Part shown: positions 9,205 through 18,031 of the stretch, piece after piece
Layout: each line of letters opens with the position of its first letter
How positions within the stretch are numbered: the first letter of the stretch is position 1
Assembly: GCF_900100045.1 (NCBI RefSeq)
Contig: NZ_FNEA01000005.1
Span: 178,049-242,048 of the forward strand
Length of the DNA: 64,000 nt
Reading direction: 5' to 3'
From: Paracoccus denitrificans
GTDB lineage: Bacteria > Pseudomonadota > Alphaproteobacteria > Rhodobacterales > Rhodobacteraceae
Made by a program: the position numbers and the translations under genes
Notes under the pieces: model-generated
Database searches by the model: none
Told to the model about the DNA's origin: nothing
What the model saw: only the letters and a program-made list of their open reading frames with translations

Positions 9205-10161
9205 TCAGCCCAAGGCCTTCGAGCCCATGGCCAGGAATTTCTGCCGGCGATCCTTGATCAGTTCGGCGGGCTTCTTGCCGGCCAGCTCGCCCAGCATGGC
9301 GGCAATCGCCTCGCCCACCGCCGCGATGGCCTCGGCGGGCGCGCGTTGCGCGCCGCCCACCGGCTCGGAAATGATGCGGTCGATCACCTCCAGCTTCTTC
9401 AGGTCCTGCGCGGTCAGCTTCAGCGCATGGGCCGCCTCGCGCATCTTCTCGGCATCCTTCCACAGGATCGAGGCGCAGCCCTCGGGCGAGATCACCGAAT
9501 AGATCGAATGTTCCAGCATCGCGATGCGGTTCGCGGTGGCAAAGGCCACGGCCCCGCCCGAGCCGCCCTCGCCGATCACGACCGAGACCAGCGGCACGCT
9601 GATCTGCAGGCATTTCTCGGTCGAGCGGGCAATGGCCTCGGATTGGCCGCGTTCCTCGGCGCCCTTGCCGGGATAGGCGCCGGGCGTGTCGACCAGGGTG
9701 ATCACCGGCAGGCGGAAGCGGTCGGCGACATCCATCAGCCGGATCGCCTTGCGATAGCCCTCGGGCCGGGCCATGCCGAAATTGTGAAAGATGCGCGACT
9801 TGGTGTCGTTGCCCTTTTCATGGCCGATGACGACGCAGGGCTGGTCCTTGAACCGCGCCAGCCCGCCCATGACCGCATGATCCTCGCCAAAGGCACGGTC
9901 GCCGGCCAGGGGGGTGTATTCGGTGAAAAGCGCCTCGACGTAATCGCGGCAATGCGGCCGTTCCGGGTGGCGGGCGACCTGCGTCTTGCGCCAGGGATCG
10001 AGCTGCTTGTAGAGGTCGCGCAGCATCTCCTCGGCCTTGCGGTCCAGCGCCGCCGCCTCCTTCTCCAGATCGACGCCTTCGCCCTTTCGGGCCAGTGCCC
10101 GCAGTTCCTCGGCCTTGCCCTCAAGATCGGCAAGGGGCTTTTCGAACTCCAGGTAAGTCAT
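9205..10161 (-). CDS. accA: Acetyl-CoA carboxylase carboxyltransferase subunit alpha
   Basis: A 318-residue AccA, the usual length. It forms the carboxyltransferase with AccD and moves CO2 from carboxybiotin to acetyl-CoA to make malonyl-CoA for fatty acid synthesis. It starts [16 protein letters not shown], has an N-terminal coiled region, and the crotonase-fold core with [20 protein letters not shown] and [18 protein letters not shown], the acyl-CoA/carboxybiotin pocket. It is a single gene convergent with gabT, as accA is often unlinked from accD and accBC. Identification is secure. Confidence 0.97.
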   Translation of the reverse strand: MTYLEFEKPLADLEGKAEELRALARKGEGVDLEKEAAALDRKAEEMLRDLYKQLDPWRKTQVARHPERPHCRDYVEALFTEYTPLAGDRAFGEDHAVMGGLARFKDQPCVVIGHEKGNDTKSRIFHNFGMARPEGYRKAIRLMDVADRFRLPVITLVDTPGAYPGKGAEERGQSEAIARSTEKCLQISVPLVSVVIGEGGSGGAVAFATANRIAMLEHSIYSVISPEGCASILWKDAEKMREAAHALKLTAQDLKKLEVIDRIISEPVGGAQRAPAEAIAAVGEAIAAMLGELAGKKPAELIKDRRQKFLAMGSKALG

Positions 10162-10229
10162 TCAGGGCTCCGCGCTGTCATCCGGTCTGGTTGCGGTCTA
10201 TATGCTTGCGGCAGGCCCGGATTGCAACG

Positions 10230-10670
10230 TCAGCCTTGCCACCGCGACAACGCATCCTCATCCTCGGCGCGGGCGTCGACCCAGGCGCCGGGGCCATCCG
10301 GGCCGATCTCGCGCTTCCAGAAGGGCGCGCGGGATTTCAGCCAGTCCATCAGGTATTCCGCCGCCTCGAAGGCCGCCGCGCGATGGCGGGCGGCGGTGGC
10401 GACCATCATGATCGGCTCGCCCGCCGCCAGCCGGCCATGGCGATGCAGGATACGCCAGCCGTCCAGCCCGAAGCGCCGCGCCGCCTCTTCGCCATAGGCT
10501 TGCAGCGCCTTTTCGGTCATGCCGGGGTAATGCTCGATCTCAAGCGCCACCAACCGGCCGCCTTCGTCGCGCACGAGGCCGGTGAAGGTCACGACGGCCC
10601 CCGAGCCCTGGCCGAAACCGGCCAGTTCGGCGGCCAGGTCGAAAGGCGCGCTCTGGACCCGGGCCGACAT
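10230..10670 (-). CDS. moaE: Molybdopterin synthase catalytic subunit
   Basis: A 146-residue MoaE, which with MoaD inserts two sulfurs into cyclic pyranopterin monophosphate to form molybdopterin. It shows GAVVTFTGLVRDEG, LEIEHYPGMTEKAL, IMMVATAARHRAAAFEAAEYLMD and the active-site lysine region LKSRAPFWKRE. The gene begins one base after the moaD stop on the same strand, so the two subunits should be made together. It is the last gene of the pgsA-moaD-moaE run. Confidence 0.96.
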   Translation of the reverse strand: MSARVQSAPFDLAAELAGFGQGSGAVVTFTGLVRDEGGRLVALEIEHYPGMTEKALQAYGEEAARRFGLDGWRILHRHGRLAAGEPIMMVATAARHRAAAFEAAEYLMDWLKSRAPFWKREIGPDGPGAWVDARAEDEDALSRWQG

Positions 10671-10671
10671 C

Positions 10672-10923
10672 TCAGCCCCCGGTCATCGGCGGAAAGAAGG
10701 CCACCTCGCGCACTCCGGCCAGGGGCGCGTCCAAATCGGCCAGTTCCTGATCGACCGCGACGCGCACCGCCGAAAGATCGGCCAGCGCCGCGGCGTGCCA
10801 TTCGTCCATGGCGGAAAGTTGCGCGACCAGTTCGCGCACGGTCGCCGCCTCGGTCTCGATCCGCTCGCGCGGGTGGCCGATGCGTTCGCGCAGCCAGGCG
10901 AAGTAAAGCACGTCAAGCGCCAT
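10672..10923 (-). CDS. moaD: Molybdopterin synthase sulfur-carrier subunit
   Basis: An 83-residue ubiquitin-fold protein ending in Gly-Gly (VAFFPPMTGG), the C-terminus that MoeB adenylates and that is converted to thiocarboxylate. It starts MALDVLYFAWLRERIG, typical of MoaD. It overlaps the end of pgsA by 11 bases and is followed by moaE after one base. The pgsA-moaD-moaE order recurs in alphaproteobacteria, as far as I recall. Confidence 0.95.
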   Translation of the reverse strand: MALDVLYFAWLRERIGHPRERIETEAATVRELVAQLSAMDEWHAAALADLSAVRVAVDQELADLDAPLAGVREVAFFPPMTGG

Positions 10924-11542
10924 GGTCGTCCCTCAGGAAAGGCCGGGCCTTGGTGAAATAGTCCCAGCCGGTGATCGCGGTCAGCACCGCCGCGATCCAG
11001 ACCAGCACCAGCCCGGCCTGCGTCGCCAGATCCGACCAGCTGTCGGACCAGGGCAGGCTGGTCTCGCCCACCAGCGGCGGGTGGCCGGTTTCATAATAAT
11101 TCAGCCCGGTGCCCAGGAAAAGCACGGCGATGGCCACCATCTGCGCCGTGGTCTTCCACTTGGCAAGCTTCGTGACCTTCAGCAGCCGGGCCTTGTCGCC
11201 CAGGAACTCCCGCAGGCCCGAGACGAAGACCTCGCGGAACAGGATCACCGTCGCGGGCAGGATCAGCCAGGGATTCATGCCCGAATAGCCGGTGATGACC
11301 ACCACGGCGATGATGACCATCGCCTTGTCGGCAATCGGGTCCATGGCGGCGCCGAAGCGGCTTTCCTGCCCCCAGGCACGGGCCAGATAGCCGTCGAACC
11401 AATCGGTCACGGCGGCGATCAGGAACAGCGCCAGCGCCGCGAAGTCGGCAAAGGGCCGGCTGAGGAAAAAGAACATCAGCGGAACCAGCGGCGCGGCCGC
11501 AAGTCGCAGAACGGTGAGGAAATTGGGCAAGGTCCAGCGCAT
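10913..11542 (-). CDS. pgsA: CDP-diacylglycerol--glycerol-3-phosphate 3-phosphatidyltransferase
   Basis: A 209-residue integral membrane CDP-alcohol phosphatidyltransferase making phosphatidylglycerol phosphate, the committed step to phosphatidylglycerol and cardiolipin. The family motif Dx2DGx2ARx8Gx3Dx3D is seen as DWFDGYLARAWG...RFGAAMDPIADK. Several hydrophobic helices flank it. It starts MRWTLPNFLTVLRLAAAP, the standard PgsA N-terminus. It is first of a three-gene run with moaD and moaE. The upstream MerR-type gene on the same strand ends 59 bases before its start. Confidence 0.95.
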   Translation of the reverse strand: MRWTLPNFLTVLRLAAAPLVPLMFFFLSRPFADFAALALFLIAAVTDWFDGYLARAWGQESRFGAAMDPIADKAMVIIAVVVITGYSGMNPWLILPATVILFREVFVSGLREFLGDKARLLKVTKLAKWKTTAQMVAIAVLFLGTGLNYYETGHPPLVGETSLPWSDSWSDLATQAGLVLVWIAAVLTAITGWDYFTKARPFLRDDHGA

Positions 11543-11601
11543 GGGGGCAATCTAGGCTTTCGGCGCGGCGGGGGGAAGAGGCGACCGGGGCAGACGTGCC
11601 G

Positions 11602-12042
11602 CTAGGCCGGATGGCCCGCCTCGGCCGCGCCATGGTCATGGGCGCAAAGCCCGTGGTCGCCCAGCACCTCGATGACCCGGCAATCGGCGATGGTGCCGCT
11701 GGCGCAATGGTCCAGCATGCGCTGCAATGCGTCGCGCAGCGCCGCCAGCCGGGCCATCCTGGCCTCGACCACCGCAAGCTGGCGCCGGGCGATTTCGTCG
11801 GCGGCGGCGCAGGACTGGCCCGGACGGTCCGACAGGCTGAGCAGCTCGCGGATCGCCTCCAGCGGAAAGCCCAGGTCGCGGGCATGGCGGATGAAGGCCA
11901 GCCGCTCCAGCGTGCCTTGCGTGTAAAGCCGCTGGTTGCCCGCCGTCCGCTCGGGCTCGGGCAAAAGGCCGATCTGCTCGTAATAGCGGATGGTCGGGAC
12001 CTTGACGCCGGTGGCCTTGGCCAGCCTGCCGATCGGGAACAT
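11602..12042 (-). CDS. MerR-family heavy-metal-responsive regulator (ZntR/PbrR/CadR type)
   Basis: A 146-residue MerR activator. The N-terminal winged helix-turn-helix reads IGRLAKATGVKVPTIRYYEQ and is followed by RLYTQGTLERLAFIRHARDLGF. A long dimerisation helix and a C-terminal metal site follow. Cys78, Cys113 and Cys121 are placed as in the Pb/Cd/Zn sensors, and a His-rich tail (HGLCAHDHGAAEAGH) may add ligands. The gene is divergent from the P-type ATPase with a MerR-type promoter between them, so it should activate the ATPase in response to Zn, Cd or Pb. A copper or gold sensor is less likely because those carry a CxxxxxxxxC loop without the Cys at 78. Confidence 0.9.
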   Translation of the reverse strand: MFPIGRLAKATGVKVPTIRYYEQIGLLPEPERTAGNQRLYTQGTLERLAFIRHARDLGFPLEAIRELLSLSDRPGQSCAAADEIARRQLAVVEARMARLAALRDALQRMLDHCASGTIADCRVIEVLGDHGLCAHDHGAAEAGHPA

Positions 12043-12052
12043 GAGAAACCCC

Positions 12053-12083
12053 TTGAAGCTCTAGTCGCTAGAGGAATTAGGGT
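12053..12083 (+). promoter_or_regulatory. MerR-type promoter/operator of the heavy-metal ATPase
   Basis: The -35 TTGAAG (12053-12058) and -10 TAGGGT (12078-12083) are separated by exactly 19 bases. That overlong spacer is the hallmark of promoters that MerR proteins untwist. The spacer holds a perfect palindrome CTCTAG-TCG-CTAGAG (12059-12073), the expected dimer site. Confidence 0.8.
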
Positions 12084-12130
12084 CCCGAATCATCGAAGAC
12101 AAGGCCCGTCGCGCGGGCAGGAGAAGGGTG

Positions 12131-14329
12131 ATGAGCGCAGAACAGGCACAACGGCACGAATGGACGGTGACGGGCATGGATTGCGCGTCCTGCAGCGCCA
12201 AGGTGACACGGGCGGTCGAGCGGCTGCCCGGCGTAGGCGAGGTCCGCGTCGCGCTGATGGCCGAGCGGCTGTCGCTGACCCTGGAGCCCGGCACCACCGG
12301 CCGCGACGAGATCGAGGGCGTGGTGCGCAAGCTGGGCTACGGCATTGCGCCCAAGGGGCAGCAGGCGCCGCGCAGGAAAGCCTTGGTGCTGCCGGACGCG
12401 CCGCCGCCCTCGGCCGAAGCCGCGGCGCAGCCCTCCCGCCACGACCATGATGCCGGGGGCGAAAGCTGGTATCGGACAGGCAAGGGCCGGCTGGTGATCC
12501 TGACCGGAGTGTTGCTGGCGGCGGCATGGGGCCTTGAGCTTCTGACCTCGACCGAGACGGGCTATTGGGCCTTTCTCGCCGCTTGCCTGATCGGTGTCGC
12601 CCCGGTTGCAAGGCGCGCCTGGGCCGCGCTGCGCATGGGCCAGCCCTTTACCATCGAGGCGCTGATGACCATGGCCGCCATCGGCGCGTTGTTCATCGGC
12701 GCGGCGGAAGAGGCGGCGCTGGTGGTCTTTCTGTTCGCCCTGGGCGAGGTGCTGGAGGGCGTCGCCGCCGGCAAGGCCCGCGACGGCATCAGGGCTCTGG
12801 CCGATCTGGTGCCCAAGACCGCGCTGCTGGAGATCGACGGCGCCACCCGCGAGATTTCCGCCGACCGGCTGGAGATCGGCCAGACCGTGCTGGTCCGTCC
12901 CGGCGACCGCATCCCCGCCGACGGCGAGATCGTCGACGGCATCGGCGGCGTGGACGAAAGCCCGGTGACCGGCGAAAGCGTGCCCCGCACCCGCGGGCCG
13001 GGCGAGCCGGTCTTTGCCGGCTCGATCAATGCCGAGGCCACGCTGCGCATCCGCGTGACCCGGGAACCCGCCGACAACACCATCGCCCGCATCATCCGCC
13101 TGGTCGAGGAGGCCGAGGAGGCCCGCGCCCCGACCGAGCGCTTCATCGACCGTTTCAGCCGCTGGTACATGCCGGCCGTGGTCGCCGTCGCGGCGCTGGT
13201 CATGCTGGTGCCGCCCCTGGGCTTCGGCGCGGATTGGGACACCTGGGTCTATCGCGGGCTGGCGCTGCTGCTGATCGGCTGTCCCTGCGCGCTGGTGATC
13301 TCGGTCCCGGCCTCGATCGCCTCGGCGCTGTCGGCGGGGGCGCGGCGGGGCCTGCTGATGAAGGGCGGCGCGGTGATCGAGGCTGCGGCCGGCATCCGCC
13401 ATGTCGCCCTGGACAAGACCGGCACGCTGACCCGCGGCCGGCCGGCGGTGGTGCGTATCCTGCCCGCCCCCGGCATCGGCGAGGCCGTGCTGCTGGCCAC
13501 CGCCGCCGGCGTCGAGGCCGGGTCCGGCCACCCGCTCGCGCAAGCCATCCTGCACCGGGCGGCCGAGGCGGGGATCGCGCCGCCGCCGGCCCGCGCAGCC
13601 CGCGCCCTGCCCGGCCAGGGGGTCGAGGCCGTGCTGGGCGAAAGCCGCGCCTGGGTCGTCTCGCCCCGACATGCCGCCACGCTGGGCGGGCTTCACGATG
13701 CCGGCGCGGCCGAGGCGCTGGAGGCCGAGGGCATGACGGTGGTCGCCGTGCTTGACGAGCACCGGCCACTGGGCCTGATCGCTCTGCGCGACGAGCCGCG
13801 CCCCGACGCAGCCGAGGCGATGCGACAGCTAAGGGCCATGGGCATCGAGGCGACCATGCTGACCGGCGACAACCCCCGCACCGCCCAGGCCATCGCCGGC
13901 ACGCTGGGGATCGGTTTCCAGGCCGCGATGTTGCCTGCCGACAAGCTGGCGGCGATTCGCGAGATGGCTGCACAGGGCGGAGTCATGATGATCGGCGACG
14001 GCATCAACGACGCGCCGGCGCTGAAACAGGCCAGCGTCGGCGTCGCCATGGGTTCGGGCACGGATGTGGCGCTGGAGACGGCGGATGCGGCGATCCTGCG
14101 CGACCGGGTGGCGGACGTGCCCGCGCTGATCCGGCTGGCGCGGGCGACGATGGGCAACATCCGCCAGAACGTCGCCATCGCGCTGGGTCTGAAGGCGGTG
14201 TTCCTGGTGACCTCGGTGCTGGGCATCACCGGGCTGTGGATCGCGATCCTTGCCGATACCGGAGCGACGGTGCTGGTGACGCTGAACGCGCTGCGCCTGC
14301 TGGGCCACGACCCCGGCAAGGTGGGCTGA
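12131..14329 (+). CDS. Heavy-metal-translocating P1B-type ATPase (ZntA/CadA-like)
   Basis: About 732 residues, an inner-membrane ATP-driven exporter probably for Zn2+, Cd2+ or Pb2+. An N-terminal HMA metal-binding domain carries GMDCASCSAKV (Cys18, Cys21). A His/Asp-rich linker (SRHDHDAGGES) precedes the first membrane helices. TGES is the actuator loop, CPC (residues 384-386, IGCPCALVIS) the transmembrane metal site, DKTGTLT (Asp428) the phosphorylation site, and GDGINDAPAL the hinge. CPC with a C-terminal Lys/Asp pattern fits the P1B-2 group rather than the copper pumps. AGGAG at 12119-12123 supports ATG 12131; a GTG one codon upstream is less well placed. It is controlled by the divergent MerR-type gene. 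Confidence 0.92.
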   Translation: MSAEQAQRHEWTVTGMDCASCSAKVTRAVERLPGVGEVRVALMAERLSLTLEPGTTGRDEIEGVVRKLGYGIAPKGQQAPRRKALVLPDAPPPSAEAAAQPSRHDHDAGGESWYRTGKGRLVILTGVLLAAAWGLELLTSTETGYWAFLAACLIGVAPVARRAWAALRMGQPFTIEALMTMAAIGALFIGAAEEAALVVFLFALGEVLEGVAAGKARDGIRALADLVPKTALLEIDGATREISADRLEIGQTVLVRPGDRIPADGEIVDGIGGVDESPVTGESVPRTRGPGEPVFAGSINAEATLRIRVTREPADNTIARIIRLVEEAEEARAPTERFIDRFSRWYMPAVVAVAALVMLVPPLGFGADWDTWVYRGLALLLIGCPCALVISVPASIASALSAGARRGLLMKGGAVIEAAAGIRHVALDKTGTLTRGRPAVVRILPAPGIGEAVLLATAAGVEAGSGHPLAQAILHRAAEAGIAPPPARAARALPGQGVEAVLGESRAWVVSPRHAATLGGLHDAGAAEALEAEGMTVVAVLDEHRPLGLIALRDEPRPDAAEAMRQLRAMGIEATMLTGDNPRTAQAIAGTLGIGFQAAMLPADKLAAIREMAAQGGVMMIGDGINDAPALKQASVGVAMGSGTDVALETADAAILRDRVADVPALIRLARATMGNIRQNVAIALGLKAVFLVTSVLGITGLWIAILADTGATVLVTLNALRLLGHDPGKVG

Positions 14330-14493
14330 GCCGCGACGACGGGCCGCCCCGGATCGGCGCGCCGACCGGGCGATGCGGGGCGCCTCTTAGGATTCCACGC
14401 AGAAGGCAACAAGGCACTCGGCGTTTGGATGGGCTCAGGCCACACGGACAAGCCCATGCCGAAGCATCTGAAAGTGCAGTTCTTGGGATTTCC

Positions 14494-14569
14494 TGGTGGA
14501 GCCGAGGGGAATCGAACCCCTGGCCTCATCATTGCGAACGATGCGCTCTACCAACTGAGCTACGGCCCC
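14494..14569 (-). tRNA. tRNA-Ala (CGC)
   Basis: A 76-base cloverleaf on the minus strand with encoded CCA. The acceptor GGGGCCG pairs with CGGCTCC, the D arm reads GCTCAGTTGGTAGAGC, the anticodon loop TTCGCAA gives anticodon CGC (Ala codon GCG), and the T loop is TTCGATT. About 164 bases separate it from the ATPase gene. That gap holds only a weak inverted repeat (14429-14435 with 14451-14457). Confidence 0.95.
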
Positions 14570-14645
14570 ATCGGCGTGCTATCTCGCCGAAGCGTCGGGG
14601 CTTGTCAAGGCCGCATTCGCGGCTTTTCGCAAGCCCCCGCAAAGA

Positions 14646-14668
14646 CCCCCGCCCCATGCAGGCGGGGG
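14646..14668 (-). terminator. Hairpin terminator of the gcv operon
   Basis: A perfect 8-bp stem CCCCCGCC / GGCGGGGG with a 7-base loop, 9 bases past the gcvP stop codon. In the gcvP direction it is followed by TCTTT. Confidence 0.65.
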
Positions 14669-14676
14669 CAGGTGCA

Positions 14677-17505
14677 TCATTCGGCCGCTTCGGCATAATC
14701 CTCGACCGGAGGACAGGTGCAGACCAGGTTGCGGTCGCCATAGGCATTGTCCACGCGCCCGACCGGCGGCCAGTATTTGTCCACGCGGAAGGCCCCGGGC
14801 GGGAAGCAGCCCTGCTCGCGCGAATAGGCGCGGTCCCAATCGGCGACCAGGTCCTCGACCGTGTGCGGCGCGTGGCGCAGGGGCGAGGCCTCGGCGCCGA
14901 TCCGGCCCTCGGCGATCTCGGTGATCTCGTCGCGGATCGCCAGGAAGGCGGTGATCAGCCGGTCGATCTCGGCCTTGGTCTCCGATTCGGTCGGCTCGAC
15001 CATCAGCGTGCCGGCGACCGGCCAGCTCATGGTCGGGGCGTGGAAGCCGTTGTCGATCAACCGCTTGGCGATGTCGTCCACGGTCACGCCATGCTCCTGG
15101 AAAGGTCGCGTATCCAGGATGCATTCATGCGCCACCCGGCCGCGATTGCCCATGAACAGCACCGGATAGGCCCCGGCCAGCCGGCTGGCGATATAGTTCG
15201 CGTTCAGGATCGCGACGCGCGTCGCCTGCGTCAGCCCCGCGCCGCCCATCATCAGGATATAGGCCCAGGAGATCAGAAGGATCGAGGCCGAGCCCCAGGG
15301 CGCCGCCGAAACCGCGCCCGAGCCCTCGCGCGGGTCGGCGGGCAGGAAGGGCGCCAGGTGCGCCTTGACCCCGATCGGTCCCATGCCGGGACCGCCGCCG
15401 CCATGCGGGATGGCAAAGGTCTTGTGCAGGTTCAGGTGGCTGACATCGCCGCCGATCTCGCCCGGCCGCACCAGCCCGACCAGCGCGTTCATGTTGGCGC
15501 CGTCGATATAGACCTGGCCGCCGTGATCGTGGGCGATGCGGCAGACCTCGCGCACGGTGTCCTCGAAGACGCCATGGGTCGAGGGATAGGTGATCATCAC
15601 CGCCGCCAGCCTGTCGCCGGCCTTCGCGGCCTTGTCGGCGAAATCCTCCAGGTCGATATCGCCGTTCGGGGCCGATTTCACCACCACGACCTTCATGCCC
15701 GCCATCTGCGCGCTGGCCGGGTTGGTGCCATGCGCGCTGACGGGGATCAGGCAGATGTCGCGGTCCTCGCCGCGCGACTTGTGATAGGCGGCGATGGTCA
15801 GAAGCCCCGCATATTCCCCCTGCGCGCCGCTGTTCGGCTGCAGCGAGAACGCGTCGTAGCCGGTGATCGCGCACAGCTTTTCGGTCAGGTCGGCAAAGAC
15901 CTCGTGATAGCCGGCGGCCTGGTCCTCGGGCGCAAAGGGATGCAGCGCGCCGAACTCGGGCCAGGTGATCGGCATCATCTCGGCCGCCGCGTTCAGCTTC
16001 ATCGTGCAGGAACCCAGCGGGATCATCGCCCGGTCCAGCGCCAGGTCGCGGTCCGAGAGGCGGCGCATATAGCGCATCATCTCGGATTCCGCCCGGTTCA
16101 TGTGAAAGACCGGGTGCGTCAGGTAATCGCTTTCGCGGATCAGCGCCTCGGGGATGGCCGGCGCCTTGGCCGGCTCGGCCGGATCGGTGATGCCGAAGGC
16201 ATCCAGCACCCGCGCGATCACGTCCGCATCGGTAGTCTCGTCGACCGAAATGCCGACCCGGTCGCGCCCGACCTTGCGCAGGTTGATGCCGCGATGGCGC
16301 GCGGCGGCCAGAATCCCCGCCTGCCCCACGCCGACCCGTACCGTGATGGTGTCGAAAAAGGCATCGGACTGGACCTCGGCCCCGGCGGCACGCAGCGCAT
16401 CGGCCAGCGTCGCCGCGTTCAGATGCACCCGCTGGGCGATGGCACGCAGGCCCACCGGCCCGTGGAACACGGCGTAAAAGCCGGCCATCACCGCCAGAAG
16501 CGCCTGCGCGGTGCAGACGTTCGAGGTCGCCTTCTCGCGCCGGATATGCTGTTCGCGCGTCTGCAGCGACAGCCGATAGGCCCGGTTGCCCTTGGCATCG
16601 ACCGAAACGCCGACGATGCGGCCCGGCATGGCGCGCTTCATCTCGTCGCGGCAGGCCATGAAGCCGGCATGCGGCCCGCCATAGCCCATGGGCACGCCGA
16701 AGCGCTGCGCCGAGCCGATGGCGATGTCGGCGCCCATCGCACCCGGCTCCTTCAGCACGCAAAGCGCCAGCAGGTCGGTCGCCATGATCGCCACGGCGCC
16801 CGCCGCGTGCAGAGCCGCGATCTCGGCTGCATAATCCCGAACCTCGCCGAAAGTGCCCGGATACTGGAAGATCGCACCGAAGACCTGCGAGGGGTCGCAT
16901 TCCAAGCCGCGGACGATCTCGATGCCCAGGGGCTCGGCGCGGGTCTCGATCACGGCGATGGTCTGGGGATGCAGGTTCTCGCTGACGAAGAACGCGCGGG
17001 CTTTGGACTTCGCCACGCGTTGCGCCATGGCCATCGCCTCGGCTGCGGCGGTCGCCTCGTCCAGCAGGCTGGCATTGGCCACCGGCAGCCCGGTCAGGTC
17101 GGCGACCATGGTCTGGAAGTTCAGCAGCGCCTCCAGCCGGCCCTGGGCGATCTCGGGCTGATAGGGGGTATAGGCGGTGTACCAGGCCGGGTTTTCCAGG
17201 ATGTTGCGCTGGATCGCCGGCGGCGTCACGGTGCCGTAATAGCCCTGCCCGATCAGGCTGGTCATCACCTGGTTCTTCGCCGCCACCTCGCGCATGCGCT
17301 GCAAAAGCGCCGCCTCGGACAGCGCCGGCCAGTCCAGGGATTCGGACTGCCGGATGCTTGCCGGCACGGTCTGGCCGATCAGGTCCTCCAGCGTTTCGGC
17401 GCCCACGACCTTCAGCATTGCCGCCATCTCGGCCGGGGAAGGCCCGATGTGACGGCGATTGGCGAAATCGTCGGGGTTATAGTCGGTCGGGGTCCATTTA
17501 CCCAT
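14677..17505 (-). CDS. gcvP: Glycine dehydrogenase (decarboxylating), P protein
   Basis: A 942-residue single-chain P protein of the glycine cleavage system. It decarboxylates glycine with PLP and passes the aminomethyl group to the lipoyl arm of GcvH. The N-terminal half has [18 protein letters not shown] and the C-terminal half the PLP lysine in [19 protein letters not shown] chose [14 protein letters not shown] at 17505, which has a modest GAGG upstream; the open frame before it is repeat-derived intergenic sequence. It is third in gcvT-gcvH-gcvP, but a 159-base gap with hairpins separates it from gcvH, so its level may differ from the first two genes. Confidence 0.96.
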   Translation of the reverse strand: MGKWTPTDYNPDDFANRRHIGPSPAEMAAMLKVVGAETLEDLIGQTVPASIRQSESLDWPALSEAALLQRMREVAAKNQVMTSLIGQGYYGTVTPPAIQRNILENPAWYTAYTPYQPEIAQGRLEALLNFQTMVADLTGLPVANASLLDEATAAAEAMAMAQRVAKSKARAFFVSENLHPQTIAVIETRAEPLGIEIVRGLECDPSQVFGAIFQYPGTFGEVRDYAAEIAALHAAGAVAIMATDLLALCVLKEPGAMGADIAIGSAQRFGVPMGYGGPHAGFMACRDEMKRAMPGRIVGVSVDAKGNRAYRLSLQTREQHIRREKATSNVCTAQALLAVMAGFYAVFHGPVGLRAIAQRVHLNAATLADALRAAGAEVQSDAFFDTITVRVGVGQAGILAAARHRGINLRKVGRDRVGISVDETTDADVIARVLDAFGITDPAEPAKAPAIPEALIRESDYLTHPVFHMNRAESEMMRYMRRLSDRDLALDRAMIPLGSCTMKLNAAAEMMPITWPEFGALHPFAPEDQAAGYHEVFADLTEKLCAITGYDAFSLQPNSGAQGEYAGLLTIAAYHKSRGEDRDICLIPVSAHGTNPASAQMAGMKVVVVKSAPNGDIDLEDFADKAAKAGDRLAAVMITYPSTHGVFEDTVREVCRIAHDHGGQVYIDGANMNALVGLVRPGEIGGDVSHLNLHKTFAIPHGGGGPGMGPIGVKAHLAPFLPADPREGSGAVSAAPWGSASILLISWAYILMMGGAGLTQATRVAILNANYIASRLAGAYPVLFMGNRGRVAHECILDTRPFQEHGVTVDDIAKRLIDNGFHAPTMSWPVAGTLMVEPTESETKAEIDRLITAFLAIRDEITEIAEGRIGAEASPLRHAPHTVEDLVADWDRAYSREQGCFPPGAFRVDKYWPPVGRVDNAYGDRNLVCTCPPVEDYAEAAE

Positions 17506-17580
17506 CACTGGCCTCGATGCGTCAGAATGTTCACAAGCATTGCCTTCGGGATCGCACGGGCCGGGAATGTCCCCGCCCTG

Positions 17581-17660
17581 TCTTTTTCCGTTTTCCAAAT
17601 ACCCTCGGGGGGTCCGGGGGGCGAAGCGCCCCCGGCTTCCGCCGGGCCGCAAGGCCCGGC
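17581..17660 (+). repeat. Long-form dispersed repeat and twin hairpins inside the gcv operon (copy 6)
   Basis: TTTTTCCGTTTTCCAAATAC (core, 17584-17603) is followed by a C/G-rich hairpin at 17614-17635 and then a perfect 8-bp hairpin with a GCAA loop (17641-17660, GCCGGGCCGCAAGGCCCGGC). The first part is nearly identical to the element at 44897-44949. It lies directly after the gcvH stop and before gcvP, so it may partly terminate transcription or stabilise the upstream gcvT-gcvH message. Confidence 0.6.
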
Positions 17661-17664
17661 AGCT

Positions 17665-18021
17665 TCAGCCAACCAGCGCCTGATAGCCCGCCTCGTCCAT
17701 GAAGCCGGACAGGTCGACCGAGGCCGGCTTGATGCGAAAGAACCAGGCCGCCATCGGATCCTCGTTCACCGCGCCGGGCGCGTCGGGCAGCGCCTCGTTG
17801 ACGGCGGTGATCACGCCGGCGACCGGCGCCACGATGTCCGAGGCCGCCTTGACCGATTCGATCACCACGATCTCCTCGCCCGCCTCGACCTCGCGCCCGA
17901 CCTCGGGCAATTCGATGAAGACGACATCGCCCAGCTGCTCGCTGGCATGGGCGGTGATGCCGACGACGATCTCGTCGCCGTCCTGTTTCAGCCATTCGTG
18001 GTCTTCGGTGTATTTCAGCAT
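17665..18021 (-). CDS. gcvH: Glycine cleavage system H protein
   Basis: A 118-residue lipoyl carrier shuttling the aminomethyl intermediate between the P, T and L proteins. It starts MLKYTEDHEWLKQDGDEIVV, and the lipoylated lysine is in IESVKAASDIVAPV. Length and motif are those of a normal GcvH. It begins 10 bases after the gcvT stop and so shares its message. It ends just before the hairpin repeat at 17581-17660. Confidence 0.97.
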   Translation of the reverse strand: MLKYTEDHEWLKQDGDEIVVGITAHASEQLGDVVFIELPEVGREVEAGEEIVVIESVKAASDIVAPVAGVITAVNEALPDAPGAVNEDPMAAWFFRIKPASVDLSGFMDEAGYQALVG

Positions 18022-18031
18022 GCCTGGCCTC

